NCBI GenBank assembly: GCA_977017575.1
Contig: CDRNVI010000007.1
Span: 1 to 64,000, forward strand
Length of the DNA: 64,000 bases
Origin: Paramoeba atlantica
Lineage: Eukaryota > Discosea
Reading direction: 5' to 3'
Part shown: positions 38,459-50,600 of the stretch, in pieces
Layout: each line of letters begins with the position of its first letter
How positions within the stretch are numbered: position 1 is the stretch's first letter
The notes under the pieces: generated by a model
What the model saw: the letters and a program-made list of their open reading frames with translations, nothing else
What the model was told of the DNA's origin: nothing
The model's database searches: none
Made by a program: the position numbers and the translations under genes

Positions 38459-39235
38459 ATGGACGTTGTTGGTTACGGAGACACGCCGCCTGAAGGTTTT
38501 CAAGGCTTGCCAGATGGAGCAAGTCGATCTTTGTTTAATAGAGCTTCGGTTTCGTATGAATCAAGGTCTTCTCATGTCGCTTCGTATAAACATGAAATTA
38601 GCAATTACATACGCGAAATAGGATCACAAGCTTCATGGCAAGTATCGAGTTCAAAGTATGAATGTGGCATAGAGCATTTAAAACTTAATACAGGTTTGAA
38701 AACCAATACATATATCGAATGTGCGTTATTGAACGCTGGAAACGGTTTCCGCGGACAGTGTTCTGGCTCTCTACTTCCTTACGATCGTAAATTAACAGGT
38801 GCTAGAACTGATCTCCTAAGCAGCGTATCACCCTCACGGAAAACTTACTGGCAAAGTGATGGTACTCAACCTCATCGAATCGAAATTTCTTTTCCTCGCC
38901 TGGTACTGGTTTCCGAAATATGTCTCCTTTTAGACCACCCAGGCGACGACAGTTATACGCCAAGCCGCGTTCATGTCCGGTGCGGCACGAGTTGCCGCGA
39001 CGCCGAGGAAATACTCCAGGCCTCCTTCTCTTCCCCTACCGGTTGGGTTAGCATCCAACTGCGGAACGAGCAGCGAGCCGTCACCCAGCTTATTGCGGGG
39101 AGTTACTTTGCACTTGACTTCACGGAAAATCATGAGAATGGGCGCGATAGCAGAGTGCATGGGTTAAAGATATACGGTCTGAGTGGCGATTCTCTTCACT
39201 CGGATAAAAGTATCATGTTGCGGTACCCAGTGTAG
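38459..39235 (+). CDS. APC10: Anaphase-promoting complex subunit 10 (DOC domain)
   Basis: There are 258 residues from the ATG at 38459. The upstream in-frame TTG at 38438 is not a likely start. The DOC domain occupies about 125-245. 'TYWQSDGTQPHRIEISF' is the hallmark APC10 opening. 'DDSYTPSRVHVRCGTS' and 'GWVSIQL' follow, then 'NHENGRDSRVHGLKIYG', matching the family's 'NHQNGRDTH.R.IKI'. APC10 with the co-activator recognises D-box substrates of the anaphase-promoting ubiquitin ligase. The N-terminal 120 residues extend beyond the typical APC10 length and look disordered. The usual Ile-Arg tail that docks on CDC27/APC3 is not at the very C-terminus, which ends 'MLRYPV'. Confidence 0.9.
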   Translation: MDVVGYGDTPPEGFQGLPDGASRSLFNRASVSYESRSSHVASYKHEISNYIREIGSQASWQVSSSKYECGIEHLKLNTGLKTNTYIECALLNAGNGFRGQCSGSLLPYDRKLTGARTDLLSSVSPSRKTYWQSDGTQPHRIEISFPRLVLVSEICLLLDHPGDDSYTPSRVHVRCGTSCRDAEEILQASFSSPTGWVSIQLRNEQRAVTQLIAGSYFALDFTENHENGRDSRVHGLKIYGLSGDSLHSDKSIMLRYPV

Positions 39236-39944
39236 AATCACCGTTCGACCAGACATGAGTTTCAGTTTTGAAGATAATCATGAAGTTCGGAGAACTGACC
39301 AATCCCGCGAGCTGCGCGGGATTGTTTCTACTCGTCAACTGTAGAAATCTTTTAAATATGATTTGTAGAACAGGAGAATCGAGTGTGTGTGTACGTGTAG
39401 GTACACCGTATCACCAGAGTCGCACTCCCATGGTGATACAGTATACCGCTCGGAGTGATTACCGGGAAGACAGCCGTGCCGGGGAATATGCACCAGCGAC
39501 AACCCCAGAGCAAGATTTCTCCCATGCATCAGTCTCCCGAAGTGAAGTTGTAATACGTTGCCTACACCTTAGCGTACTTGACTCATGACCAACGATGAAA
39601 TACAGGAGGGTAGAAGATGGATACAATAATTTTGATTATGAAAACGGGTGTTGGGTAAAACGAAGAGCCTCGCTGATGTCACGGAAATACTGATTTCCAT
39701 CATAAGTAAATGCATAAAAACTCGCACCGATTTGCGGCGTTTCTTTTCCTATCGCGGACCACAATACCTCGAAAAAGTAAAATCTAAGCTAATGTGATGC
39801 AAATATTAATTTAATTGGCGCTTCAACTACGCCAATAGCGTCCCTTGTCTAGCTAATAGCCTGCCTTATCTGAAGCAGTGATGAAAATAGCTTTGAGGCG
39901 CTCAATTTTATGGGGGGCACAATACTAATAATCGTTCCTACTTA
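39236..39944. other. Intergenic with a hairpin at 39401-39446
   Basis: GTACACCGTATCACCA (39401-39416) and TGGTGATACAGTATAC (39431-39446) pair at 13 of 16 positions across a 14-base loop. A smaller palindrome, 'cgcgagctgcgcg', lies at 39306. The rest is unremarkable, and the small open frames here have no protein-like features. Confidence 0.5.
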
Positions 39945-40482
39945 GAGGGTTGAAATCTGTTAAGTTTTGCCAGGTTTCGCCAAGTTTTGCCTGGTTTTTC
40001 CAGGACACCTATTTTTTTTGGGCGTCATTTTGGGAGACGTGTCACGGCTTCAAGAAGGGGTATCTTGTGAAAACAACGGCGTAGAAAGCTAGTATAGGTC
40101 CCAAACTCTCAAACTACTATAGGTGAAACGATTTTGAATAACTATTTTTTAAGCCATGTTTTTCGCCAAGTTGGCGTTTTTTTCAATTTTCTTTTCAGAA
40201 GAAACCAAACTTGGCGGCCCCGTCCTGTTGATACCAGGGGGAGTCGTCCCCGAGTACGGGGGTGGAAAGTGTTCGCCAAGAACTCGGCTACCGTTTCTGA
40301 GGGTTTATTTCAAAAAATATCTTTTTCAAAATTTACATTTTTTGTGGCGCGAAAATGCTTTGCAGCGCACGATGGAGTCCAAGTACGTTCGTCACTACTT
40401 TTGACAAAGTACTTTTCTTCGCCATGTCAATGAGGAATATGCGGGTTTTGCCAGGTTTTGCCTTTCGTGGGTTTCAACCCTC
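39945..40482 (+). mobile_element. Non-autonomous PIF/Harbinger derivative (TTA target duplication)
   Basis: The ends GAGGGTTGAAA (39945 on) and GGTTTCAACCCTC (40470-40482) are inverted, with the 3-bp duplication TTA on both sides (39942-39944, 40483-40485). Subterminal 'ggttttgccagg' words repeat several times at each end. The left roughly 175 bases match, inverted, the right end of the autonomous element (55660-55836), and the right roughly 110 bases match its left end (52997-53100). The element is therefore an internal-deletion copy in opposite orientation, 538 bp long. The short frames inside are chance. Confidence 0.9.
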
Positions 40483-41613
40483 TTATCATGCCCCCGGCAC
40501 AATAACTACAGGACACATTAACCCGTAGCCATGGGCACATTAACCCAAAGCATGGTTTACATGTCGTCTGTCCGGCTACGAAAACCATTTCGTTCTTTGG
40601 ACCAAAGGAATAAGTCGATAAAATAAGTGTACTCTTGAAGAAGAGTGTTCGTCGAACTCATAAGTAAGGTTATTGCGACTATAGCTACTATCCACCCCCT
40701 ATTTAATAGGGCTATGCGTGCCCCCCCCTTTAATAGGGCTATTTTGTCTAAAAGGTCAAACAAGATACTATAACTACTAGTACATGTGCGTATCGTTATA
40801 AATTTGAGTGCGTTATCTGATTTTGATGTAAACTTCGACCTACGATGTTTCTATACGTTAGTTTGTTTCTATACGTTCGTTTCTATACGTAAGTTCGTGT
40901 GCATTATTTTATTCCATCTCCTTAATTAGTCCCCCCCCTTTATTAAGGCATTTCCACCAAAACCGTTGCCCCATTAAATAGGTGGGGATAGTAGTTATCT
41001 TGCCGGGGGGACAATAACCCGGAACAGGGTTAGATTCCAGATACGGGTAGGAATCCAAATATCAAAAAATGGGTGGCCTGTTAATTAGGTGGACAAATAT
41101 CTACTCTGATACTGTAGTATCAGTTCCTGTTCTTGTCACTATTATACCATTAAACCACTAAGTAAAATAGCTTAAACTAGTAATTTTTTTTCGTGTTCAT
41201 TTCCTAAAACAGAGATTTTACCTGATGGATTTGATTGGAAATAGTTTCAATATATAGTAGCAGTATTCGCACTCTACGTGATGTCACTTCAAACAAGCAT
41301 ATATTCGACACAAAAATGAAAACAGTTCATTGCACTGAATTTTATAATTTTCTTTTGGCACGCAATCAAAAATAAGAGAACCACAATTCATTATTTCTTC
41401 TCTAGACGTTTTTCTAAACAAATTTAGTAAAAGAAAAAAACGTTTTTTTCCTATCTCAAGCTGGAAAAAGAATCATGTCAATAGTTAAAATTGGGAGCAT
41501 CACGCGAACCGCACCAATCTGACCTCTCGCACATTGATGGTGCAGTGCGCGGACTATTGTCTCAAATTACACAGAAGACTGCATAGATAGGTTGCGCTAC
41601 ATAGTGAGGAGAA
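40483..41613. other. Gene-free region with two C-tract modules
   Basis: 40692-40739 carries two direct TTTAATAGGGC-family arms and is the inverted copy of 27081-27132. 40930-40991 is a palindrome-like pair (CCCCCCCCTTTATTAAGGC with GCCCCATTAAATAGGTGGGG). 'ctatacgt.agtt.gt' is repeated three times at 40850-40895. The last 500 bases before the giant gene are AT-rich, with no further element seen. Confidence 0.5.
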
Positions 41614-44600
41614 ATGAAGTTGCAGCGTCGCAGAAGATTTGAAAATTCGCCATCCTTACAGTACTTTCGAGGTTTTCTCGCCCGTACGGGATTTCCTTGG
41701 TACTCGGGTTGCAAACTCAATCTCAATGAGACCTGCGACCAATACGCAGCCGATGTCGATAAGTCCTCTTATTTGGCCTTTGAAGAAGTGAATTCTCTCG
41801 CCAATTCGCAATCTTTTGCCGTAAGTGGTTCAGACCCCTTTTCTAGTTCTCCTGAGTGCACGCATCGCGCTCTTCCTCGCATTCCTAAAAATACTTTAAT
41901 ATATTGGATTAGAAGGCTTGAACCCTATGCCAGATCAACAAAATCCTTTTGTACAAAGCTGGAAAATGAGTGGAAAAGTGAACGAAGCGATACATATCTA
42001 AATCAAAGAAAATTTCCTTCACGATACAATTCTCGTTGGTCGCGCCATGTACATCGTAAGAGTATTTACGAAAGATATTTGCAATTGAACGTTGCACAAG
42101 GCGCCCTTATAAAAGGAAACCCTAAAAAGCCTCGCATAAATACCATGACCAGAACAAACTTTTTAAATGCAGATTCCTCTGATTCAATAGACGCGGGGCT
42201 AGAAAGTCCAAGGGATGTTGAATCTACTTATGGAGCGTATGGAACTTCGATGAATCTATTATACAGCGAACAAAAAATAGCTCTTCAGGGCACAGACCCG
42301 AAGAACATGCATCGATACCTCCAAGGAAATGAAAAATACTTATCAGACGATTGGCTACCATGTCCCGAGGATTCAGAAAGACAATTTTGTGCATGCTTTT
42401 CCGGGGTTCGTTACTACGGTTGCCCTGTTTCTCACTATCAATTTCTGAGTCCATCGCCATGTGCTTACCACCGAATGGATGAGCACTTTGATGACAGTCA
42501 ATGCGCAACACACAACTTATTCAGGTGCTCAACTGACTGCTATCAAGTCAAGGAAGAATCTAAAGCCATTATTAAAGAACGGAATCAGTATCTGTACGAC
42601 GGAAGCCGAATTATTGGATTTCGGAAAATACTTTCTGAGTGTGAGTTGCAACCTACGAAGTTAATTCAGAGTCATAGCCAGCATTTACTAGGTACGCGTA
42701 TGTCTTACAATTCATATTCTCCAAAAGAAACCGTTTCGAGCCAACCTAAGCCGCCAAGAGAAAAGAAAGGCAAGAAAACGTCAGATTCTAATATTATATC
42801 GAGCAACAAAGATCGGGATGGAATGGCGCCATCTTCTGGCACTAACCTGATTTCTAAAGCCAGCACGGAAAGAATAATTTTTGAAAACAGTTCGACTGTC
42901 AGTCCTTCTGTACAAGAAGTGAGAATCCCATCCTCGTCGAGAAATGATCCGAAACCCTCGATAGACGTAAACGAAGAGTCAAAAACGAATTGCGAAGGAG
43001 TGAGCAAAAAATCTTGTATTAATTCAAAATACACATACCACAGAAATGCTAATCTTTTCCTACAAAGAGTGTGGGCTCGACAATTTTTCTTGTTATTATC
43101 TCGCCTTTTTCTGTCGAAAAGAAACGGACTATCTGAGGTACCGACCCCGTATCTTATTCACGAATTTGTCTCTCTCCTATCTCCTTTGCTGTGCGTTAAG
43201 CCTTGTCCCTCCCGCGAAGTGCTGTCCACAGTTTTGCAAAAGCTACGACTAGACGAATTAAGCTCGAATGTTAGCTCCGAGTTAGTCCTTTTCTTTCTCT
43301 CTGAACTTATAGAACTGTATCACACATTCTTTTCCGTATGTGGGAATATCTGGGGTGAGAAGACACCGAGTTTATCGGGAGGTTGTGTCCCCGACACTGA
43401 TTTCCATTCTGTGCACGTTGCGTTTACAATGCTCTTTTGTATACCGCTGTCGGGATGGGCGGAACTCGACCTCATTGCCCTGTTTCTTCTTACGATGCGT
43501 GAATTGCACAGCAGTGCCACCCGTAATATCGAACAACCATTAGATTCGCATACGGATCGTACGGGTATTACACAAGAGGAAAATCAAAGCGAAGATAGTG
43601 AAGAAGATGTGGACGTTCATTGGGACTATATATTTTGCGATTCCGGTAGGAAAGACAAAGCGACGTTCATTCCGTGTACGCGCTATGATGAACCGACCAA
43701 GAAATTTCTTTATTTGAGGGCTCGCCTGTTTCGTTTCTTGCGGTCGCATGAAATTATGCGCTCGTCGTACTGCATCGACGAAAGGTTAACCAAACAGGGT
43801 GATTCCATCGTGTACATCTGCTGTAGAGGATGGAAAGAAAATCAAAGCTTTTTCAAGCCAGAAGTAGCAACTACTATCGATCTTGCAAACTATAATATGA
43901 GTAGTGTTCTTTCAGAAATTCCGAGTTATTGGGTTCCATGGAGTGCAGTCATAAGCCGAGTGGCTTCGAAACTTAGCCCTTTGCCGGATTCGAGTCTAAC
44001 GAAATGTATAGAAATCTTAAGTTCTACTCCTGAATGGATTATGAATACCAATGGATTATGTATGACTCAGGGTGCAGCACCAAATAAAGACGCAGTCTGC
44101 CAGAATTCCATCATTTGCGTAGTCAAAGTAGGTAAGCCTGGGAAATTATCGGACTCAAAGGAAAAATCACTTATATTTGTCAAACGAAACGTTTTTGAGA
44201 ATGACGAACACGAAGAGGCTCAAATACGGACTCTCTTTCATCAGGAGAAGTGCCTCAGAAATTTGGAGAAGCATCACTTCCGAAAAGTTTTGGATTCTAA
44301 CATACAAACAGGATGGAAAGAAATTACCAGCCCGATATTCGAAGTGAACAAAAGGTTAGTGATGGGTTGGTTGAGGCATAACGCAACTGTCGCTCCCTAC
44401 TTAAACTATGAAGGGTGGAATGCAAGAATCGCTGACTTACGAAACTCCATTGAGAGATTACGAAGAACTCCCAATATTTATGGAGATAAAAATGGTATAA
44501 GTGCTTCAAAAATGAGGCGATTTCTTCCATTTAAAGTAGAAAAGCTTCCAAAACATCTCCAAGTTTGGATTAATTTTGGGAATAGCGTTGCGATTCCCGC

Positions 44601-47600
44601 ACCTGGCACCTTGAACGCAGAAATACTTGCAGCGGTTTGTCCCGAATATTTTCGATATGACGAAGCATCTCAGACTCTTAGCTGCTTGGCTTCAGAGGAA
44701 AAATCTAGTGATACACCCACAACGCTATCCACGTTTGGTAGTTTTGTTGATAAACTATCGATACCACGCGCTCCCGAGCCTTCCGATAAAGCATCTAGCA
44801 GTTCACCCTCAAAGGTCGACACTACGAGTGCGCATGAAACTAGAGGATCAGTGATAAATATTGATGCATCAGAAGAGCTTAACCAGAGCTACATTCCCCA
44901 GGAAGCCGCAAGGCCAATTGACTATGACACCACCCCTTGGAATGGTACTTGGCTATATCGGGAGCTCTATTCTGCGTATCATAACTTACTTGTGCTAAAG
45001 CATATAGCGAAACTTTATGAAGACACTCGGTCGACTAATCGGCTCAATGGAGAGAACCCACTAGTCTTCTTGAGTATTTCGAAACTCAAAAACATGTTTT
45101 CCCCAGAGCTTAATCAATTTGTTGCTCGAGTTTGGCATGGCGACATCATATCTTTATTGAAATCATTCTCGGAATGTGTCGTTGTAGACAGGGCGTCCGA
45201 AACCATCTCTCTGTGCGAATCAGCAAGATATAACCGTAGAAAATACGATGTACAGGCTGCAATTTTGGAGAAATACATACCTGTGGTCGGGTGGATTCGA
45301 ATCTCCTCTTTGGAACCTCTTTTCTTAGGTTTGCGCGTGCAGAAGATCGTGGAAGAAATTGAATTGAACAGGATACACAGCGACAAGTACCGTATCGATG
45401 TTGTACAACCCGGCAATTATTCTGTGATCTCCCGTCGAATTTGGGGAGATTTTCAGACGCAGACTACGCCGCAGCGACTGATAGCAGACGATATTTTCCC
45501 TTTACAGGCAATTACTGTGCTCAATGAGGTAATTGCAGCAGTTCCTGAATATTGGGTTCCTGTGCACGAAGTCCTGAAGCGACTTCCTAGGCATGTTAAA
45601 TCGGCATTAGAAATTGTGACACTTTCGCGACTGATGCAGGTTTTTGCACCCCATCGCTTTCTGCTCGTCTCTTCATACTTAGAATTTGGTGAAAGACCCA
45701 AAATAGGAGACGCAAATCGCATACCAAATAAATTCCCTGGTGATTCGAAACCTACCAGGCGGCACCTTATTCGACGCTGTCCTTCAGATGAAGTTCATGA
45801 AAAGATGGTAAAGAAAAGTCCCACTGTTTACCCCTTTCCTCCGTGTTCGTACGTTTATCACAAGTTCGATCTAGTTGAAACTAATGTTTGGTATCTTGCA
45901 GTGGCTTTATCTGAATACAGCTGCCCCATAAGCACGGAGAAAATGCTTCAAGAACTCCCTGTTGATCTTGTTCGATGGCTTAGAGATCATTGCCCCTTTA
46001 CCATGTGTTCCTTGGCTGAGATGTATCCCTCGCTGTTTGAGTGCGTGTCGGAAGAGGAAACGAATTCTACGAATTCGGGTATCGATGCGATGGATCATGG
46101 CCTGAGCCAACAAGCGAAGAAGTCTTCAGAGTCTGCATTCGGCAACCTATTTCGCGTAGCCGCAAGGTGTGGAAAGGTCCTAAAACTCTACGATGCTAAA
46201 ACGGCGAGTACTACGTGTACTTCTTTCGAGAAAAAATCACGAACGGGTCGCTTAGCCCGAGTTGCGACGCACTCCTTATTGAAGGAAATTTGGAACCGAC
46301 TATCACCAGAGTTGTGGACAACTCTGCCGAAAGATATTTCTCTAAAAATACTGCACGGTAGGTCCTTCGGTAATTTCACTCCACCCCGTGGAGGAAGGCG
46401 CTACCCTGTTGGTTCCTCATCAGACACAGACCGCTTCAGAAAGCAAGCTTCGTTTCAAAGCCACAGCCTAGAGAGCCGCAGCCGTTTCCCAAGAAACTCC
46501 AATTCCACAATAAAGTACACTGCTTCACCGCCTGCTGTAAATCGTTTTTCTCTATTTGGGCAGAACAATGCCCCCGTTTCACACAAGGTGCAAAAGAATT
46601 CTGCAGGTCACGTCCTGAAGTACCCGAATTCAACGGACCATATACCCCATTCAAACAAAAGTGTGACACGGGAAGAAAACCGGACAGAACCTCTGACACG
46701 TCTAAATAGTACACGAAGAACTGTTGTTGAGACGCCACGATCCAGCGGAAATGAAGACTTCTTCAATAAAGTTGAACCGCACACGTACAGATCAGTTGTT
46801 ATCCCTCCCAGTACCGTAACGGATGCAAAGCCTCGGATAGACAAAGTCAAACCTTGGATAAGCGAAGAGAAATCTCAAATTAGCCAAGGGGAACCTCGCG
46901 CCAGTCAAGAGACACCTCGGATGAACGAAGAGGGAACTCCAACAGCAAAGCGTGAAAGCATAGCGTGGTCAGGCGCCGTGCTTGCACAAGCCGGAACACT
47001 TGCTACAAAACGGATCAATCTCCTTTCGTTGGTTATTAAAAAGGTATCTAAACTAGCTTGCGATGAAGACGAAGACTTTATTGGGATTGATTTGCATTCA
47101 AACGACTTCTCGAGGTACATCAACTCTAAAAAATTATGGAAGATGGTCCCTACGAGCGCACATCACTACATTGACAATTACTGGAGCGGTTCATTTGAAA
47201 ACTTTCTTTTAAGACATCATCGTATTCTAGTTCTGAAACCAAAAATAAACTCTACCATACCACATGACGAAAGTCAAGTTTGGTTAAGACCACTGCATAC
47301 CAGTATGCACAATTCCAAAATATGTACGACCTCTTACTTTTCTTACGTCTTGCGCCTCTTCGTTCCGGAGATCGGGTGGACTCATCTAAAATCAATACTT
47401 CCTCTGTTTCACGGAGTCGATGAATCTCAAGTACAGGAACAGATAGAAAAAGACAAGACCCTTCGCGGTGCGTATCATTCGAAAAAGTCGGGTGAAAACT
47501 ATTTTTTAAGAAAGAAAACATGGTACGTGCATGACACGGTTCCAGGAACACCATTTACCTTGACGCTTGAACTCTACGAGTTGATGAACGCGTTATATCT

Positions 47601-50600
47601 TCTCCTACCGAGCTACTACGTGCCACTAGAGGAACTTATTTCCCAGTTCACAACGAAAGAAATGACTCTGTTTCTTACAGTCAAACCCTATCGGCTTCTT
47701 CAATGGATGTCAGGATCTGGAAATGCGTGTCTTATATCCTGGATATCATTTTCCTACAGAAAGTCCAATCAAGATTGTAACCGGAAAGCTTTGGAAAGCA
47801 AACATCCTTTAAGCGAGAAGGGAGATACTGTGCAATCCTTCTTTGTGCGTCGATCTGCCCCAATTTCAAACGTTTTGTATCCTTCGTGCATGGCTCATTA
47901 CGCTGGATATAATGACCTATCCTTGCGAAGCGTAGAACTTGCAATTTATATGTGCTTTGCTACAATCCTGAAATCCGAAGATGAACGCGAGGTACTGCTC
48001 TCAAGTTCTGATAATCATTTTCTTTCTGCCTTATCTCCAGTCATGAGCGTGGGTGACATCATCGAAATCTTGCCTGAAACGCTCAAATATTGGATGCTAT
48101 ATGAATGTCCATTCGAGCCCCATACCTTTTTCCGAATGACAACATCTTTGTTCGAAGCATACAGCGTAGACTGTGGATCAGATGTCACATCGCAGGCGGA
48201 TCATGAGGGTGAGGATGAGAGTCCGATTAAAAAAAAAACTGTTGGTTCCGATCCTGATCAAAATTTGAAGGAAGTGCCTAAGAAGGGGATATGGTATAGC
48301 GGTCCTCAGTATAGAAGCCGAGTGCACGCCATGTTGAGCGCGGAAGAACTGCGAACTCTTTTTCATGATATACTGAATCTCGTAAGGGAATCGAACGACA
48401 CTTCTCGAAACGTGCGCGAAGGTTTATGTTCTATTGTATTACAAGAAGCGATTTCCATCCGGTATCGCACTATGACTGGTGAGATAAGCTCTCGGTGGAC
48501 GAGTGCTCTATACGAGGAAGGTGAAGAAGCTTTCGAGGATGCTACAAACCCCTTTTCTGCAGAAAATGAGCCGTGTGGGACGCATCATTATTTCGTCAAT
48601 GTAGCGGTACCCTCGAACAATCCATATTTTGTTAAAATACACGAACGCTTCTCACTTTCTCCAACACCCAACGATCGGTTTTCATTTTCCGACGCTGCCA
48701 CTGCAGACAATAGAAAGAAAGGTAACGTTATTCGCTTTGCATGTCCGGAATGGGAACCCGCATCTAATGGCACACTACAAGAGCGGGAGCTCATTTTGGA
48801 GACATTCTTACAGGATTTTGGATACAACAGTGCCTCACCACAACATGAATATCACCGCGTTGAACACTCAAACAGTACAGCTCTTCGTGGAAGCAGTGAA
48901 GTGCAGAAAACAATCGTCAGGCAACTTTTATGTCGACCCGACCGGCTTAGTGCGGAGTATATCGCAGAAGTCCTAGAAGATAATGCAACTCGCTTGAAAC
49001 TAGCAGTATGGCTGCAAAACGCGGTAATTCAATCTAGAAAGAAACGTAAAACGCAAGAGAAAAGGACCAAGAAAAATCGATTAAAACAGCCAAGGAATTC
49101 GATCAATGGCATGGAACTCAATATGCCGAAAGAAATGGAGAAATATTTTGATTCGTCGTGGGACTCATCCGCTGAGAAGTTCGTTGCCGCGCACTCTTTC
49201 GTTTTTGACTATAATGCAGAGAAGGGGTCCGTGCGACTGCACCCTTACAGCGATGACCAACTGTTCAGCATCTTGGACTCTTTTGTCCCTATCGTAGGAT
49301 GGTTTTCGTGCAGGGATCTCGAATGTCTCATACAAGTGTGTCAAACAGGAAAACAACAGGAATCTGCATCGATTCATTTAAACAATATTGTTGATGAACA
49401 CCCGATCTTGAAGAGATCCCACATGGTTTTGCACCATTGCAATGACAGGTATATTGGTCGCAAAGATTGGGGGATTACACGAGAACGTTTCCCTGTTTCG
49501 GAATTCAGGAACAAAAATTCTTTGTTAATGCTTGAGCTAAAATTTACCGATGCCATGGCACTGGCGGCGCCGTCCTACTGGGTTCCTCTGACGTTGACTT
49601 TAACTCGATTACCCCCGGCAGCCCTTGAGCTCATCAAAGAGAGAAACATTGCGAGCCTTCTAAACTGTTACGCCCCTTATCGTTATTTTGAACTTCGCTG
49701 CTGCCCGCTTATTCACCCCACCACAAATGAGGTCACCGAGGTAGTTTATATCCGGCGTTCCCTCCATAACAACCCTCTGATGGCATGTTCCGAACGTTAC
49801 AGGTCGTTTCACAGCCTTCCCACCCGAGTAGCACAAATTTCATGGTGTCTATCCGACCAGCTCACCCCGCTACGTCTTAAGGAGATTGCCGAGCTCCTGC
49901 CTATGGAGCTCGCACGTTGGTTAGAACACGACTGCCCCTACACCTTTGTAACCCTCGCACGGCTTTTTCCACAGCTTCTTGAGACCATCACAGATTATGA
50001 GGACTCCCTAAGTTCTCATGGAACACCCATTCACCGGTATAGAAGTTCGCTCGTCTCTTCATTTAATGATTCACAAGAGGAGCTGCCGGAAAGCGCAACA
50101 ACAACAACAACGTCTTCCTCAGCCATGCCTTCTCCTCATTATTTCGATGATCAAATGGTCCTCAGCAACGTCCCGAAAACATGTGAGGAAAACAAAGAGG
50201 CTATTCTCCAGTTCAGTACGCATTTTCATTTCGCCATGAAAATGTCTTCCCCCCAAGGGGTAGGCGCGGGGCTTTATTTGGACCTCGCGAGAAGCAGCTG
50301 CGGGCACGTCACGTTGGCCTATCAAAGGTGGAGGGAAGATTGTGGGGATTACGCGAGAAAGAGGGGGAAGTCGGAGAGCAGCATTCTGGAGAGAAGGGTG
50401 TCCTCTGTGGGACTGCCGCGCGCGGAGAGTTCTTTGGATGATTTGGGAGGAGAGGAGGAGGAGCTCGAGGAGACAAGATTTAAAACGTTTGTGCAGTCCT
50501 TGAGGGAGAGCGTAGAACTGCCGCCTGGGTGGTCGTCGCAGGTAAAAGGGGATGAAAAGAGGTATGATTCACCCGGGGACCTTTCCAAGGAGGACTGGTT

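Noticed and set aside
37568-38503. Minus-strand frames in the retroposon-like repeat as genes
   Set aside because: They are low-complexity Pro/Arg/Ser and differ in frame between the two repeat units, so the repeat is probably non-coding.
38367-38621. Plus-strand frame overlapping the APC10 start
   Set aside because: It lies in the wrong frame of APC10 coding sequence and ends inside it.
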